Counted from the first letter of the stretch, positions 34,991 to 43,544 are shown. The stretch: 64,000 nt of DNA from Crenobacter cavernae (GCF_003355495.1 NZ_CP031337.1:2968501-3032500); one strand, 5' to 3'. Notes: generated by a model from the letters alone, not told the origin. Numbers and translations: made by a program.

Positions 34991-35069
34991 GCTTGCTCAT
35001 GATGGCAGCTTACCTGATGATGCCGTCAGGGCGCTGACCGGGGGATTTATGCAACAGCGCCTCGAGGTA

Positions 35070-35084
35070 GCACCAATTTGGTGC
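35070..35084. promoter_or_regulatory. NtrC-like dyad (perfect), copy 2
   Basis: GCACCAATTTGGTGC: seven-base arms around a single T, a very good match to the NtrC site (GCACYA-N3-TGGTGC). It lies 9 bases outside the IS5 end and 45 bases before a terminator. No sigma-54 promoter could be recognised between the site and the terminator. Confidence 0.4.
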
Positions 35085-35128
35085 ATCCCGGACAAGGCAT
35101 CACAAAACGGCGTCGCAAGGATGCTAGC

Positions 35129-35165
35129 TCAGGGCCTCAACCTTTACGGTTGAGGCCCTTTTTTA
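35129..35165 (+). terminator. Rho-independent terminator
   Basis: GGGCCTCAACC, loop TTTAC, GGTTGAGGCCC, six T. No gene ends just upstream. A short transcript starting near the NtrC-like dyad, or the lost gene before the IS5 insertion, could be what it ends. Confidence 0.85.
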
Positions 35166-35549
35166 TTTTGGGCATCAGCATCCGACTCTTTTCAGAAAAC
35201 TTGAAAGCATGAACCGAAGGTGGAGATATCTCACATGGAGACCGCCCTACAACACTGCCCGCAAAGGTCCGGCTCGGGATGGGCGTCACGCGCGCGGCGC
35301 AGTCGGCCTGGGTGGTCGTGCGTGACCACAGCAAGCGATCGATCGGTGGACCATCACGACTGCGGGATGAAAAAAGTCACCGCATCGCCGACACTTAGCC
35401 AGTACTCCCCCCCCCCCCCCCAAAAAAAAAGATACAGTACCTGTCGATTTCTCTGTCCCTCGTTCGTCGTGTCAGTGGAGCCTAGGTTCAGCCGGTCCAG
35501 ACCGTCCGGCAACCCAGCTCCGAACCCGAAACCAGAAGGAGTCAATACG
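35166..35549. other. Gene-free stretch before the DGPF/ECF operon, with a C15-A9 tract
   Basis: No credible coding sequence. At 35407-35421 there are fifteen C in a row, followed by nine A (35422-35430). No clear promoter pair was found. TACAGT at 35433-35438 is a weak -10 candidate. An AAGGAG site at the right-hand end serves the next gene. Confidence 0.7.
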
Positions 35550-35993
35550 ATGCGATTCATGATCCTGCGCAAGGCCGACAAGGACACCGAGGCCGGCGTG
35601 ATGCCGAGCGAGCCGCTGCTTACCGTGATGGGGCAGTATATGGAAGAGATGACCCAAGCCGGCGTGCTGCTCGCGGCCGAGGGGCTGCAGGCGAGCGCTA
35701 AGGGGGCGCGCGTCAGGTTCTCGGGCGGCAAGCCTGCCGTGATCGACGGGCCGTTCACCGAGACCAAGGAGCTGATCGCCGGCTTCTGCCTGATCCAGGT
35801 GAACTCGAAGCAGGAGGCGGTCGACTGGGCCAAACGCTGGCCGGCGCTCGACGCCGACGGCGAGACAGAGATCGAGATCCGCCAGGTGTTCGAGGCGGAA
35901 GACTTCGGCCCCGAGTTCACGCCCGAGCTCAGGGAAGCCGAGGAACGCATGCGTACGCAGGCCGAGCAGCTGGCGAACGACGCGAAGCGCTAA
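35550..35993 (+). CDS. YCII-related DGPF domain protein 1
   Basis: 147 aa small soluble protein. MRFMILRKADKDTEAGVMPS opens the YCII/DGPF fold, and the family motif DGPFTETKELIAGF is at residues about 67-80. The function of these proteins is unknown, but they are a regular partner of ECF42 sigma factors, as here. A clear AAGGAG lies upstream. The C-terminus is charged (REAEERMRTQAEQLANDAKR). It is a paralogue of the gene at 36565. Confidence 0.88.
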   Translation: MRFMILRKADKDTEAGVMPSEPLLTVMGQYMEEMTQAGVLLAAEGLQASAKGARVRFSGGKPAVIDGPFTETKELIAGFCLIQVNSKQEAVDWAKRWPALDADGETEIEIRQVFEAEDFGPEFTPELREAEERMRTQAEQLANDAKR

Positions 35994-36032
35994 ACCCGCA
36001 ACATCACCCCCAATGCTTGAGAAGGAGACGTC

Positions 36033-36446
36033 ATGCAAGTCCAGCCCTATCTGTTTTTTGACGGCCGCTGTGAAGAGGCGGTCGAGTTCTACCGCAACGC
36101 GCTCGGCGCCGAGGTCTTGATGCTGATGCGCATGAAGGACAGCCCCGAGCCGCCGCAACCGGGCATGGTGCCGCCCGGTGCCGAGGACAAGGTGATGCAT
36201 GCGAGCTTCCGCATCGGCGAGACCACGGTGATGGCTTCCGACGGCCGCTGCCTGGGGCAGCCGAGCTTCCAGGGCTTTTCGCTGTCGCTCTCGGTGGCCG
36301 ACCAGACCGAGGCCGAGCGGCTGTTCGCGGCGTTGGGCGACGGTGGCCAGGTGCAGATGCCGCTAGCCAAGACCTTCTTTTCGCCGAGCTTCGGCATGGT
36401 GGCCGACCGCTTCGGCGTGTCGTGGATGATCATCGTGGAAGCTTGA
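36033..36446 (+). CDS. VOC family protein, PhnB-like
   Basis: 137 aa glyoxalase/bleomycin-resistance fold. VQPYLFFDGRCEEAVEFYRN is the PhnB-type N-terminus; VMHASFRIGETTVMASDGR and FFSPSFGMVADRFGVSWMII close the fold. GAAGGAGA lies 6 bases before the ATG. It sits between two DGPF genes and upstream of a sigma factor, a common arrangement in ECF42 loci. The substrate cannot be told. Confidence 0.87.
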   Translation: MQVQPYLFFDGRCEEAVEFYRNALGAEVLMLMRMKDSPEPPQPGMVPPGAEDKVMHASFRIGETTVMASDGRCLGQPSFQGFSLSLSVADQTEAERLFAALGDGGQVQMPLAKTFFSPSFGMVADRFGVSWMIIVEA

Positions 36447-36564
36447 GCGCCGTGTCGATTTGGCCAGGCCCCGTTCGTCGTACAGATAGAGCGGTGGCTT
36501 GGCCGGTCGGGTCCGTCCGCCCCGCTCGCAACTGAAATCACTGAAATCACTAAGGAGTAACAAG

Positions 36565-36993
36565 ATGCGATTCATGATGCTGATGATCCCGAAGGGCTAC
36601 GAGAACGCCGCGCCGGGCAGCATGCCGGACGCCGAGGCTGTCGCCGCGATGATGAAATACAACGAAGCGCTGCAGAAGGCCGGCGTGCTGCTGGCGCTCG
36701 ATGGCCTGCACCCGCCGTCGATGGGCGCGCGCGTCTCGTTCGATGGCGGCAAGCCGAAGGTGACCGACGGGCCGTTCGCCGAGGCGAAGGAGGTGGTCGG
36801 CGGCTACTGGATGATCCAGGTGAAGTCCAAGGAAGAGGCGATCGAATGGGCGTCGCGCTGCCCCGCCTCGGCCAACGAAGTGATCGAGATTCGCCAGGTG
36901 CAGGAATTCTCGGACTTTCCGGCCGATGTCCAAGAGGCCGCGGCCGGGTTTTCCGAGATGCAGGCCGAGGCCGGGCAGCGCCGGGAGACATGA
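36565..36993 (+). CDS. YCII-related DGPF domain protein 2
   Basis: 142 aa, MRFMMLMIPKGYENAAPGSM at the start and the family motif DGPFAEAKEVVGGYWMIQVK at residues about 68-87. SD AAGGAG lies 8 bases upstream. It is a paralogue of the first DGPF gene and overlaps the sigma factor gene by 4 bases, so both are translated together. Confidence 0.88.
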   Translation: MRFMMLMIPKGYENAAPGSMPDAEAVAAMMKYNEALQKAGVLLALDGLHPPSMGARVSFDGGKPKVTDGPFAEAKEVVGGYWMIQVKSKEEAIEWASRCPASANEVIEIRQVQEFSDFPADVQEAAAGFSEMQAEAGQRRET

Positions 36994-38276
36994 CGGCTTG
37001 TGCCACCCACCGCGCGATCGACGCGGTCTGGCGGATCGAGTCCGCCCGGATCATCGCCAGCCTCGCGCGCATGGTGCGTGACGTCGGCCTCGCCGAGGAG
37101 CTGGCGCAGGACGCTCTGGTCATCGCGCTCGAGCGCTGGCCAGAGTCGGGCATCCCGGACAATCCGGGCGCCTGGCTGATGGCCGCCGCCAAGCATCGAG
37201 CGCTCGATCACTTGCGCCGAAAGAAGCTGCTCGAGCGCAAGCACGAGGAGTTCGGTCGCGAACTCGAGGTGCAGCAGGAGCTGGCCGTGGACGACGTCGA
37301 CACCGCGCCCGACGATGACATCGGCGACGACCTGCTGCGCCTCGTGTTCACCGCCTGCCATCCGGTGCTCTCGACCGAGGCGCGCGTCGCGCTCACGCTG
37401 CGCCTGCTCGGCGGGTTGGCCACCGACGAGATCGCGCGTGCGTTCCTCGTTCCGGAGCCGACCGTCGCGCAGCGCATCGTCCGCGCCAAGCGCACCCTCG
37501 CCGAGGCGCGCGTCCCGTTCGAGGTGCCGCGAAGAGACGAGCTCGCCGCCCGGCTGGCGGCGGTGCTGCAGGTCCTCTACCTCGTCTTCAACGAAGGCTA
37601 CTCGTCCACCGCCGGTGACGACTGGATACGACCCGCGCTGTGCGAGGAGGCGCTGCGTCTCGGCCGTATCCTGGCCGAGCTCGCGCCACAGGAGCCGGAG
37701 GTCCACGGCCTGGTGGCGCTGATGGAGATCCAGGCGTCGCGCACGCGGGCGCGGATCGGCCCGTCCGGCGAACCGATCCTGCTGCTCGAGCAAAATCGGG
37801 CGCGCTGGGATCAGCTGCTGATCCGTCGCGGCCTTGCCGCACTCGAGCGCGCCGAAGCGCTCGGCGGCGCGTTCGGCCCATACGCGTTGCAGGCCGCGAT
37901 CGCCGCCTGTCATGCACGAGCGCGCACGTCGGAGGAGACGGACTGGGCGCGCATCGCGGCGCTCTACGATGCGCTCGCCCAGCTTGCACCGTCACCCGTC
38001 GTGGAGCTGAACCGGGCGGTCGCGCTCGCGATGGCGTTCGGTCCGGCAGCGGGGCTCGAGCTCGTCGACGCGCTGACCTCGGAGCCGACGCTCAAGGGCT
38101 ACCACCTGTTGCCGAGCGTGCGCGGCGACCTGCTCGCCAAGCTCGACCGCCTCGACGAGGCGCGTGCGGAGTTCGAGCACGCGGCTTCGCTCACGCGCAA
38201 CGAACGCGAGCGCGAGCTGCTCCTCGAGCGTGCTCGAGCGTGCGCACGCGGATCGGCACCGCCCGAGCCGCGGTGA
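36990..38276 (+). CDS. RNA polymerase sigma factor, ECF42-type (SigF-like, DUF6596)
   Basis: 428 aa. Sigma region 2 covers residues about 10-80 (LAEELAQDALVIALERWPES, NPGAWLMAAAKHRALDHLRR). Region 4 covers about 125-175 (LRLLGGLATDEIARAFLVPE, TVAQRIVRAKRTL). It carries a C-terminal extension of about 240 residues with YLVFNEGYSSTAGDDWIRP and helical repeats resembling TPRs, typical of ECF42. No anti-sigma gene is adjacent. In this group the extension itself is thought to control activity. It probably drives the DGPF operon upstream. The start overlaps the DGPF2 stop. Confidence 0.9.
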   Translation: MTACATHRAIDAVWRIESARIIASLARMVRDVGLAEELAQDALVIALERWPESGIPDNPGAWLMAAAKHRALDHLRRKKLLERKHEEFGRELEVQQELAVDDVDTAPDDDIGDDLLRLVFTACHPVLSTEARVALTLRLLGGLATDEIARAFLVPEPTVAQRIVRAKRTLAEARVPFEVPRRDELAARLAAVLQVLYLVFNEGYSSTAGDDWIRPALCEEALRLGRILAELAPQEPEVHGLVALMEIQASRTRARIGPSGEPILLLEQNRARWDQLLIRRGLAALERAEALGGAFGPYALQAAIAACHARARTSEETDWARIAALYDALAQLAPSPVVELNRAVALAMAFGPAAGLELVDALTSEPTLKGYHLLPSVRGDLLAKLDRLDEARAEFEHAASLTRNERERELLLERARACARGSAPPEPR

Positions 38277-38877
38277 CGAAAGCGGCGCGTCTCGCGCTTT
38301 ACACGCATGCCAGGCGAGCCGATGGCGCTCATCGCTCGCCATGGGGGCGCCTTTAAGGCGTCGATCGTCTGGTAGGCTGAGGTCCAGAAATCGAGATCGG
38401 CTTCACCCAGTCCTCGGGTAGCTAGACGCGGTGGCATCAGGATCGCGACCCTGTGCAAAATCGCACGCCACTTGCGCACCCTGCGTCATTCAATTTGCAC
38501 TGCCGTCCTCACCGCGCACCCGTTACCTCGACTTGCGCGCCTAGCCATGAGCGGTTCCGTGACATTCGTGGTTAGATAGTTAATTGTTTTTTCAGCTGTA
38601 AGAGTGAATCGGCACAGGTGTTCTAGCTCACAAAGCGTCTGCTTTGGGTCGTGTTGACGACCTTTGGCTTGCGTCCGCCGGGCCCGCAGCCATTTCGTGC
38701 GCCCATCTTGAGCTGTCGCACGAGGGTCATTTACCCAATAATTTGAACTGAAGACGTCGCCATGCTCGCAGTCCGGGACGCATACTGACGGCAGCTCGGC
38801 ACTCCATCCAAGTCTTTCCATAAAGACACCGACGCCGGAACCAATGACACTGAACGTGCTTCCTGGACAATAGCGCC
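38277..38877. other. Intergenic region before amn; no supported gene
   Basis: About 600 bases. From about 38455 to 38870 base composition is clearly more AT-rich than the neighbours. A minus-strand open frame of 136 codons (38486-38896) overlaps the amn start and has no recognisable domain or ribosome site, so I do not call it. No repeats, tRNA or terminator were recognised. Confidence 0.6.
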
Positions 38878-40371
38878 ATGCCATACTTGCCCACATTCAT
38901 TCCCCCTTCCCGCTACAACGACCCGGTTGCCGCGCTGGACCAGGTTCGCCACATTTATGAGAGCAGCCTCGCCCACCTGCGCGAGGCGATGCAGCGCTTC
39001 GTCGCCGGTGAAAACCTGCCCGGCCATGTCCGCGCCTTTTATCCCTTCGTCAGGATCCAGACCGAGACCGTGTCGCGTTTGAACCCTGCGGAGAATGCAC
39101 GCCTGAGTTACGGCTTCGTGGCGGGCCCGGGCCGCTTCGAGACCACGCTGACCCGACCGGACCTGTTCGGCGACTATTACCTCGAGCAATTCACGCTATT
39201 GCTGCAAAACCACGGCGTCGAACTGGAAATCGGCACCAGTTCGCAGCCGATCCCGGTGCACTTCTCGTTTGCGGAGAGCGACCACATCGAAGGCAGCATG
39301 AGCGCGGAGCGCCGGCAGCTGATGCGCGACGTGTTCGACCTGCCGGACCTCGCCGCGATGGACGACGGCATCGCCAACGGCACGTACGAGCCCCGCTCGG
39401 GCGAGCCGCAGCCGCTGTCGCTGTTCACCGCTCCGCGCGTCGACTACTCGCTGCATCGCCTCCGGCACTATTCGGGCACCCTGCCCGAACACTTCCAGAA
39501 CTTCGTGCTGTTCACCAACTACCAGTTCTACATCGACGAGTTCATCCGCCTCGGCCTCGAAAGCATCGACGACCCCGACAGCGACTACACGGCCTTCGTC
39601 GAGCCCGGCAATGTGATCACCCGCCGGAAAGGGCTGGCCGCCGAGGCGGGCGACGCCTCGGGCAAGGCCCCGCCGCGCCTGCCGCAGATGCCGGCCTACC
39701 ACCTGATGCGTGGCGACCGCTGCGGCATCACCATGGTCAATATCGGCGTCGGCCCGGCCAACGCCAAAACCATTACCGACCACATCGCCGTGCTGCGCCC
39801 GCACGCCTGGGTCATGCTGGGCCACTGTGCAGGCCTGCGCCAGACGCAGCAGCTCGGCGACTATGTGCTGGCGCACGGCTATGTGCGGGACGACCACGTG
39901 CTCGATCAGGACCTGCCGCTCTGGGTGCCGATTCCCGCCCTGGCCGAGATCCAGCTGGCGCTGGCCGCCGCGGTGTCCGACATCACCGAGACCCGCGGTC
40001 CCGAGCTCAAGCGCATCATGCGCACCGGGACCGTGGCCAGCACCGACAATCGCAACTGGGAACTGCTGCCCGACAACCGGCCGCAGCGCCGCTTCAGCCA
40101 GAGCCGGGCCGTGGCGCTGGACATGGAAAGCGCCACCATCGCCGGCAACGGTTTCCGTTTCCGGGTGCCGTACGGCACGCTGCTGTGCGTGAGCGACAAG
40201 CCCTTGCACGGCGAGATCAAGCTGCCCGGGATGGCCAATCACTTCTATCGCGAACGCGTCGATCAGCACCTGCGCATCGGCATCCGGGCGATGGAACTGC
40301 TTCGCGAGCAGGGCGTGAACCAGCTTCACAGCCGCAAGCTGCGCAGCTTTGCAGAGGTGGCGTTTCAGTAG
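38878..40371 (+). CDS. amn: AMP nucleosidase
   Basis: 497 aa (E. coli Amn 484 aa). Hydrolyses AMP to adenine and ribose 5-phosphate in the cytosol. The N-terminal Amn-specific domain (residues 1-170) is followed by the PNP/UDP-phosphorylase-like catalytic domain: ITMVNIGVGPANAKTITDHI, HAWVMLGHCAGLRQTQQLGD, and the purine-binding block VALDMESATIAGNGFRFRVP with the conserved glutamate, then LCVSDKPLHGEIKLPG. It stands alone, with a terminator behind it. The start ATG 38878 has only a weak ribosome site. Confidence 0.95.
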   Translation: MPYLPTFIPPSRYNDPVAALDQVRHIYESSLAHLREAMQRFVAGENLPGHVRAFYPFVRIQTETVSRLNPAENARLSYGFVAGPGRFETTLTRPDLFGDYYLEQFTLLLQNHGVELEIGTSSQPIPVHFSFAESDHIEGSMSAERRQLMRDVFDLPDLAAMDDGIANGTYEPRSGEPQPLSLFTAPRVDYSLHRLRHYSGTLPEHFQNFVLFTNYQFYIDEFIRLGLESIDDPDSDYTAFVEPGNVITRRKGLAAEAGDASGKAPPRLPQMPAYHLMRGDRCGITMVNIGVGPANAKTITDHIAVLRPHAWVMLGHCAGLRQTQQLGDYVLAHGYVRDDHVLDQDLPLWVPIPALAEIQLALAAAVSDITETRGPELKRIMRTGTVASTDNRNWELLPDNRPQRRFSQSRAVALDMESATIAGNGFRFRVPYGTLLCVSDKPLHGEIKLPGMANHFYRERVDQHLRIGIRAMELLREQGVNQLHSRKLRSFAEVAFQ

Positions 40372-40440
40372 GCGGGAGCGTTCTCCCGCACGAAATTCGA
40401 CGCGCCGTTCAGCTGCTTGACTTGCTCCCTGCATAGGGCT

Positions 40441-40473
40441 AGCGCCCCATGTCCGAAACGGGGGGCGCTTTCT
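40441..40473 (+). terminator. Terminator after amn
   Basis: AGCGCCCC, loop ATGTCCGAAAC, GGGGGGCGCT then TTCT. It ends 52 bases before the next gene. TATACT at 40473-40478 just behind it may be the -10 box of the following operon. Confidence 0.7.
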
Positions 40474-40524
40474 ATACTGGCTAGGAGTGGCGTGAGCCGT
40501 CGGATGCGCCGCCGGAGGCGCGAC

Positions 40525-40947
40525 ATGTCAGCGATCCTGCACCTTCCCTTGCCCGTCCTGGACGCGCTGCGCGCCGTTGCGCACGCGGGCTATCCGCACG
40601 AGACCTGCGGCCTACTCATCGGCCAACGAGAAGAGCCGCAGTACTGCCGTGTCCACTCGATGCACCCGGCGCGCAACCTCAACCGGGAACGCGCGCGCGA
40701 CCGCTACGAACTGGACCCCGCCGACTACCTCGCGGCCGAGCAGGCGGCGCGGGACGCTGGGCTGGACGTCGTCGGCGTCTGGCACACCCACCCCGACCAC
40801 CCCGCCGTGCCGAGCGAGACCGACCGCGCCGCCGCTTGGGAGGGCTGGTCCTACCTGATCCTGTCGGTAAACCGCGATGGTGTGGCGGCGGTCAAATCCT
40901 GGCGGCTTAGCGGGGATGTCTTCGAGGAAGAGGAGCTTGAATCATGA
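40525..40947 (+). CDS. M67 family metallopeptidase (JAMM/Mec-like)
   Basis: 140 aa zinc peptidase. The JAMM site is complete: a glutamate in YPHETCGLLIGQ and the HxH...D signature in VGVWHTHPDHPAVPSETD. ATG 40525 follows GGAGGCG. Mycobacterial Mec cuts the cysteine from the CysO C-terminus. Here the next gene is a ubiquitin-like protein whose Gly-Gly is followed by six extra residues, so it may also unmask the carrier. It overlaps that gene by 4 bases. Confidence 0.9.
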   Translation: MSAILHLPLPVLDALRAVAHAGYPHETCGLLIGQREEPQYCRVHSMHPARNLNRERARDRYELDPADYLAAEQAARDAGLDVVGVWHTHPDHPAVPSETDRAAAWEGWSYLILSVNRDGVAAVKSWRLSGDVFEEEELES

Positions 40948-41243
40948 GCGCGCTCGTGGTGATTCGTATTCCCACCCCTTTACGTACTTACACCGAAGGC
41001 GCCGACGAGGTCGCTGTGCAGGCCGACACGGTGGGGGAGGCATTGGCCAGCCTGTTCCAACGGCATGAAGGCATCGGGGAGCGCATCCTCGGTCCGGATG
41101 GCGAGCCGCGCCCCTTCGTGAACATCTATCTCGGCAAGGCCGACGTGCGCGCCCGGCAAGGCTTATCCACCCCGGTCAAGGAGGGCGACGTGATCGCGAT
41201 CGTGCCTGCCGTCGCGGGAGGCCGCCATGAAAGCGAAAGATAG
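40944..41243 (+). CDS. MoaD/ThiS-family ubiquitin-like sulfur carrier (CysO-like)
   Basis: 99 aa beta-grasp protein. IRIPTPLRTYTEGADEVAVQ opens the fold and GDVIAIVPAVAGGRHESER closes it. A working carrier needs Gly-Gly at the very end, but here six residues (RHESER) follow, so it must be trimmed, probably by the JAMM peptidase next door. The E1-like enzyme then activates it and loads sulfur. The last 17 bases overlap the next gene, and this overlap may have produced the tail. Confidence 0.88.
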   Translation: MSALVVIRIPTPLRTYTEGADEVAVQADTVGEALASLFQRHEGIGERILGPDGEPRPFVNIYLGKADVRARQGLSTPVKEGDVIAIVPAVAGGRHESER

Positions 41244-42393
41244 GCAGCTCGCCGAGCTGAAATCGCGCATCGCCGAAATCACGCCGGGCGAGGCCTTGCA
41301 GCTGCAGGTGCAGGGTGCGGCCCTCATCGACGTGCGCGAGGCCGAAGAGATCGCGCAGGGCAGCCCGCCCGGCGCGCACCGGCTCGGGCGCGGCTTCCTG
41401 GAGCTGCGCGTAGAGGACGCGATCCCGGACTTCGGCCAACCGGTCGTCGTGATGTGCAACGGCGGCACGCGCTCGCTGTTCGCCGCGGACAGCCTCGCGC
41501 GGCTGGGTTACAGCACGCTCTATTCGATGGCGGGCGGCTTCGCGCGCTGGAAGGCCGAAGGGCTGCCGTTCGAACAGCCGTCGCGACTCGACGCCTCGGC
41601 GCGCGAACGCTACGCGCGCCATCTCTCGATCCCCGAGGTCGGCGAGGCGGGCCAGACGCGGCTGTTGGCGTCCCGGGTGCTGCTGATCGGCGCCGGCGGC
41701 CTCGGCTGCCCGGCCGCGTTCTACCTCGGCGCGGCCGGCGTCGGCACGCTAGGCATCGTCGACCACGACGTCGTCGACCGCAGCAATCTGCAACGGCAGA
41801 TCCTGCATGCCGAGGCCAAGATCGGCATGCCCAAGGTCAGATCGGCCCGGCAGGCGATCGAGGCGCTGAACCCGACCATCAAGGTCGAGACCTACGAGAC
41901 GCGCCTCACGAGCGAGAACGTCGAGGACATCTTCTCCGGCTACGACGTCGTGGTCGACGGCTCGGACAACTTCCCGACGCGCTACCTGGTGAACGACGCG
42001 TGCGTGAAGCTCGGCATCCCCAACGTGCACGGCTCGGTCTACCGCTTCGAAGGGCAGGCCAGCGTGTTCTGGCCCGGCTACGGCAAGCGGCGCGGCCCGT
42101 GCTACCGCTGCCTGTATCCGGAACCGCCGCCGCCCGAGTTCGCGCCGTCGTGCATGGAGGCCGGCGTGCTCGGCGTGCTGCCGGGGCTGATCGGCCTGAT
42201 CGAGGCGGTCGAAACGCTCAAGCTGCTGCTCGACATCGGCGACCCGCTCGTCGGCCGGCTGCTGTGCTACGACGCGCTGAAGGCCGAGTTCACCGAGCTG
42301 CAATTGCAACCCAACCCAGACTGCGCCTACTGCGCCGCCGGCCGCACCTTCCCCGGCTACGTCGACTACGAGCGCTTCTGCCATGCAGCCTGA
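41227..42393 (+). CDS. Rhodanese / ThiF-MoeB E1-like fusion enzyme
   Basis: 388 aa. Residues 20-115 are a rhodanese domain with the active cysteine in VVVMCNGGTRSLFAADSL. Residues about 125-388 are the E1-like domain: ATP loop VLLIGAGGLGCPAAFYLGAA, SNLQRQILHAEAKIGMPKV, VVVDGSDNFPTRYLVNDACV, and zinc cysteines in PCYRCLYPE and CAYCAAG. It should adenylate and thiocarboxylate the carrier encoded just upstream. The domain order (rhodanese first) is the reverse of MoeZ/MOCS3. It overlaps both neighbours. Confidence 0.92.
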   Translation: MKAKDRQLAELKSRIAEITPGEALQLQVQGAALIDVREAEEIAQGSPPGAHRLGRGFLELRVEDAIPDFGQPVVVMCNGGTRSLFAADSLARLGYSTLYSMAGGFARWKAEGLPFEQPSRLDASARERYARHLSIPEVGEAGQTRLLASRVLLIGAGGLGCPAAFYLGAAGVGTLGIVDHDVVDRSNLQRQILHAEAKIGMPKVRSARQAIEALNPTIKVETYETRLTSENVEDIFSGYDVVVDGSDNFPTRYLVNDACVKLGIPNVHGSVYRFEGQASVFWPGYGKRRGPCYRCLYPEPPPPEFAPSCMEAGVLGVLPGLIGLIEAVETLKLLLDIGDPLVGRLLCYDALKAEFTELQLQPNPDCAYCAAGRTFPGYVDYERFCHAA

Positions 42394-43345
42394 CGCGGCG
42401 GCGCTACCCGCGCCCGCCCGCGCGCTCATCGCCGCCGTCGGCCACACGCCGCTGGTGGAGCTTTCCTTCGTCGCCGAGGTGGCGCCCGGCACGCGGCTGT
42501 TCGCCAAGCTCGAGAGCGTCAACCCCGGCGGCTCGATCAAGGACCGGCCGGTCGCGCGCATGCTGGTCGAGGCGTGGCGGGCGGGGACCTTCGCCGGAGG
42601 CAGGCGTCTATTGGACTCCTCGTCGGGCAACGCCGGCATTTCCTACGCGATGCTCGGCGCGGCGCTCGGCGTCGGCGTCACCATCGTCGTGCCGGGCAAC
42701 GCCAGCCGCGAGCGGCTGGACCGCATGCGCGCGCACGGCGCCGAGCTGATCGTCACCGACCCGATCGAGGGCTACGACTTCGCGCTGCGCGAGGCAAGAA
42801 GGTTGGCCGAGGCCGACCCAGACCGTTACTGGCATTGCGACCAGTATTCCAACTGCAACAACTGGCTCGCCCATTTCGACGGCACGGCGGAGGAGATCGT
42901 CACGCAACTGTCCGAGCTGGGCCTCGGCCCGCCCGACGCGCTCGTCGCCGGCATCGGCACCGGCGGCACGCTCACCGGCACCGGCCGGCGGCTGCGGCAG
43001 GCCAACCCGCACACGCATATCGCCGCGGTGATCCCCGAGACCTTCCCCGGCATCGAAGGGCTGAAGCCCTATGGCTCGCCCGGCGACATCGTCCCCGAGC
43101 TGCTCGATGCCACGCTGATCGACGAGACCCTCGCCGTCACGTCGGACCAGGCCGTCGCGATGTGCGCGCGCCTCGCCCGGCTCGGCCTGTACGTCGGCCC
43201 GTCGTCCGGCGCCTTCGTCCACGCCGCGCTTGAGGTCGCGTCGCAGCGACGCTACCCGGTGATCGTCACCTTTCTCAACGACACCGGCGAGCGCTACGTT
43301 TCGACCGGGATGTGGCAGCAGATCGCGACCTTGCGTCGTACGTAG
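42383..43345 (+). CDS. cysM: Cysteine synthase, CysM-type
   Basis: 320 aa PLP enzyme. The PLP lysine is in ESVNPGGSIKDRPVARMLVE, the phosphate loop is GIGTGGTLTGTGRRL, and the substrate loop is SSSGNAGISYAMLG. In the Mec-CysO route, CysM joins O-phosphoserine to the carrier-bound sulfur; the operon setting makes that more likely than the free-sulfide reaction of CysK, though the substrate cannot be told from sequence. A 13-base AAGGTTGGCCGAG motif lies within the gene at 42799-42811. Confidence 0.9.
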   Translation: MQPDAAALPAPARALIAAVGHTPLVELSFVAEVAPGTRLFAKLESVNPGGSIKDRPVARMLVEAWRAGTFAGGRRLLDSSSGNAGISYAMLGAALGVGVTIVVPGNASRERLDRMRAHGAELIVTDPIEGYDFALREARRLAEADPDRYWHCDQYSNCNNWLAHFDGTAEEIVTQLSELGLGPPDALVAGIGTGGTLTGTGRRLRQANPHTHIAAVIPETFPGIEGLKPYGSPGDIVPELLDATLIDETLAVTSDQAVAMCARLARLGLYVGPSSGAFVHAALEVASQRRYPVIVTFLNDTGERYVSTGMWQQIATLRRT

Positions 43346-43544
43346 ACAAAGACCCGCCCGCCCCCGACGTTTTCCATCGACTACCCTCAGCCTGAGGGCC
43401 CACGAATGACGATGCCGATTGCGTTCACCCGGCGCATCGCCCTTCCCGATACCCTTTTACGCGCCGCCCACCGTGCATGCCGTTCCGGACCGTGAAGCGC
43501 CCGCCTTCAAGGCGGTTCCTCGTCCCCCACCTCGATAGGTCGCC

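Larger units (their letters stand above)
32629..35061 (-). mobile_element. IS5-family element, split by an IS1111-group insertion
   Basis: Outer inverted repeats are GGCGCTGTTGTACAAATGCC at 32629 and, at the other end, the complement of GGCGCTGTTGCATAAATCCC ending at 35061. The minus-strand transposase is in two pieces: the N-terminal part at 34638-34990 and the C-terminal part at 32683-33226. Between them lies a complete IS1111-group element. I see no matching 4-base target duplication outside the repeats. Confidence 0.8.

Noticed and set aside
35070..35165. A sigma-54 promoter for a small RNA next to the NtrC-like dyad
   Set aside because: No GG-N10-GC element with an acceptable match was found between the dyad and the terminator, so I list only the dyad and the terminator.
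38486..38896. A 136-aa minus-strand ORF before amn
   Set aside because: No ribosome site, no domain, overlaps the amn start; kept only as intergenic DNA.
43381..43400. Terminator after cysM
   Set aside because: The CCTCAG/CTGAGG hairpin is short, with no loop of proper size and no T-run.
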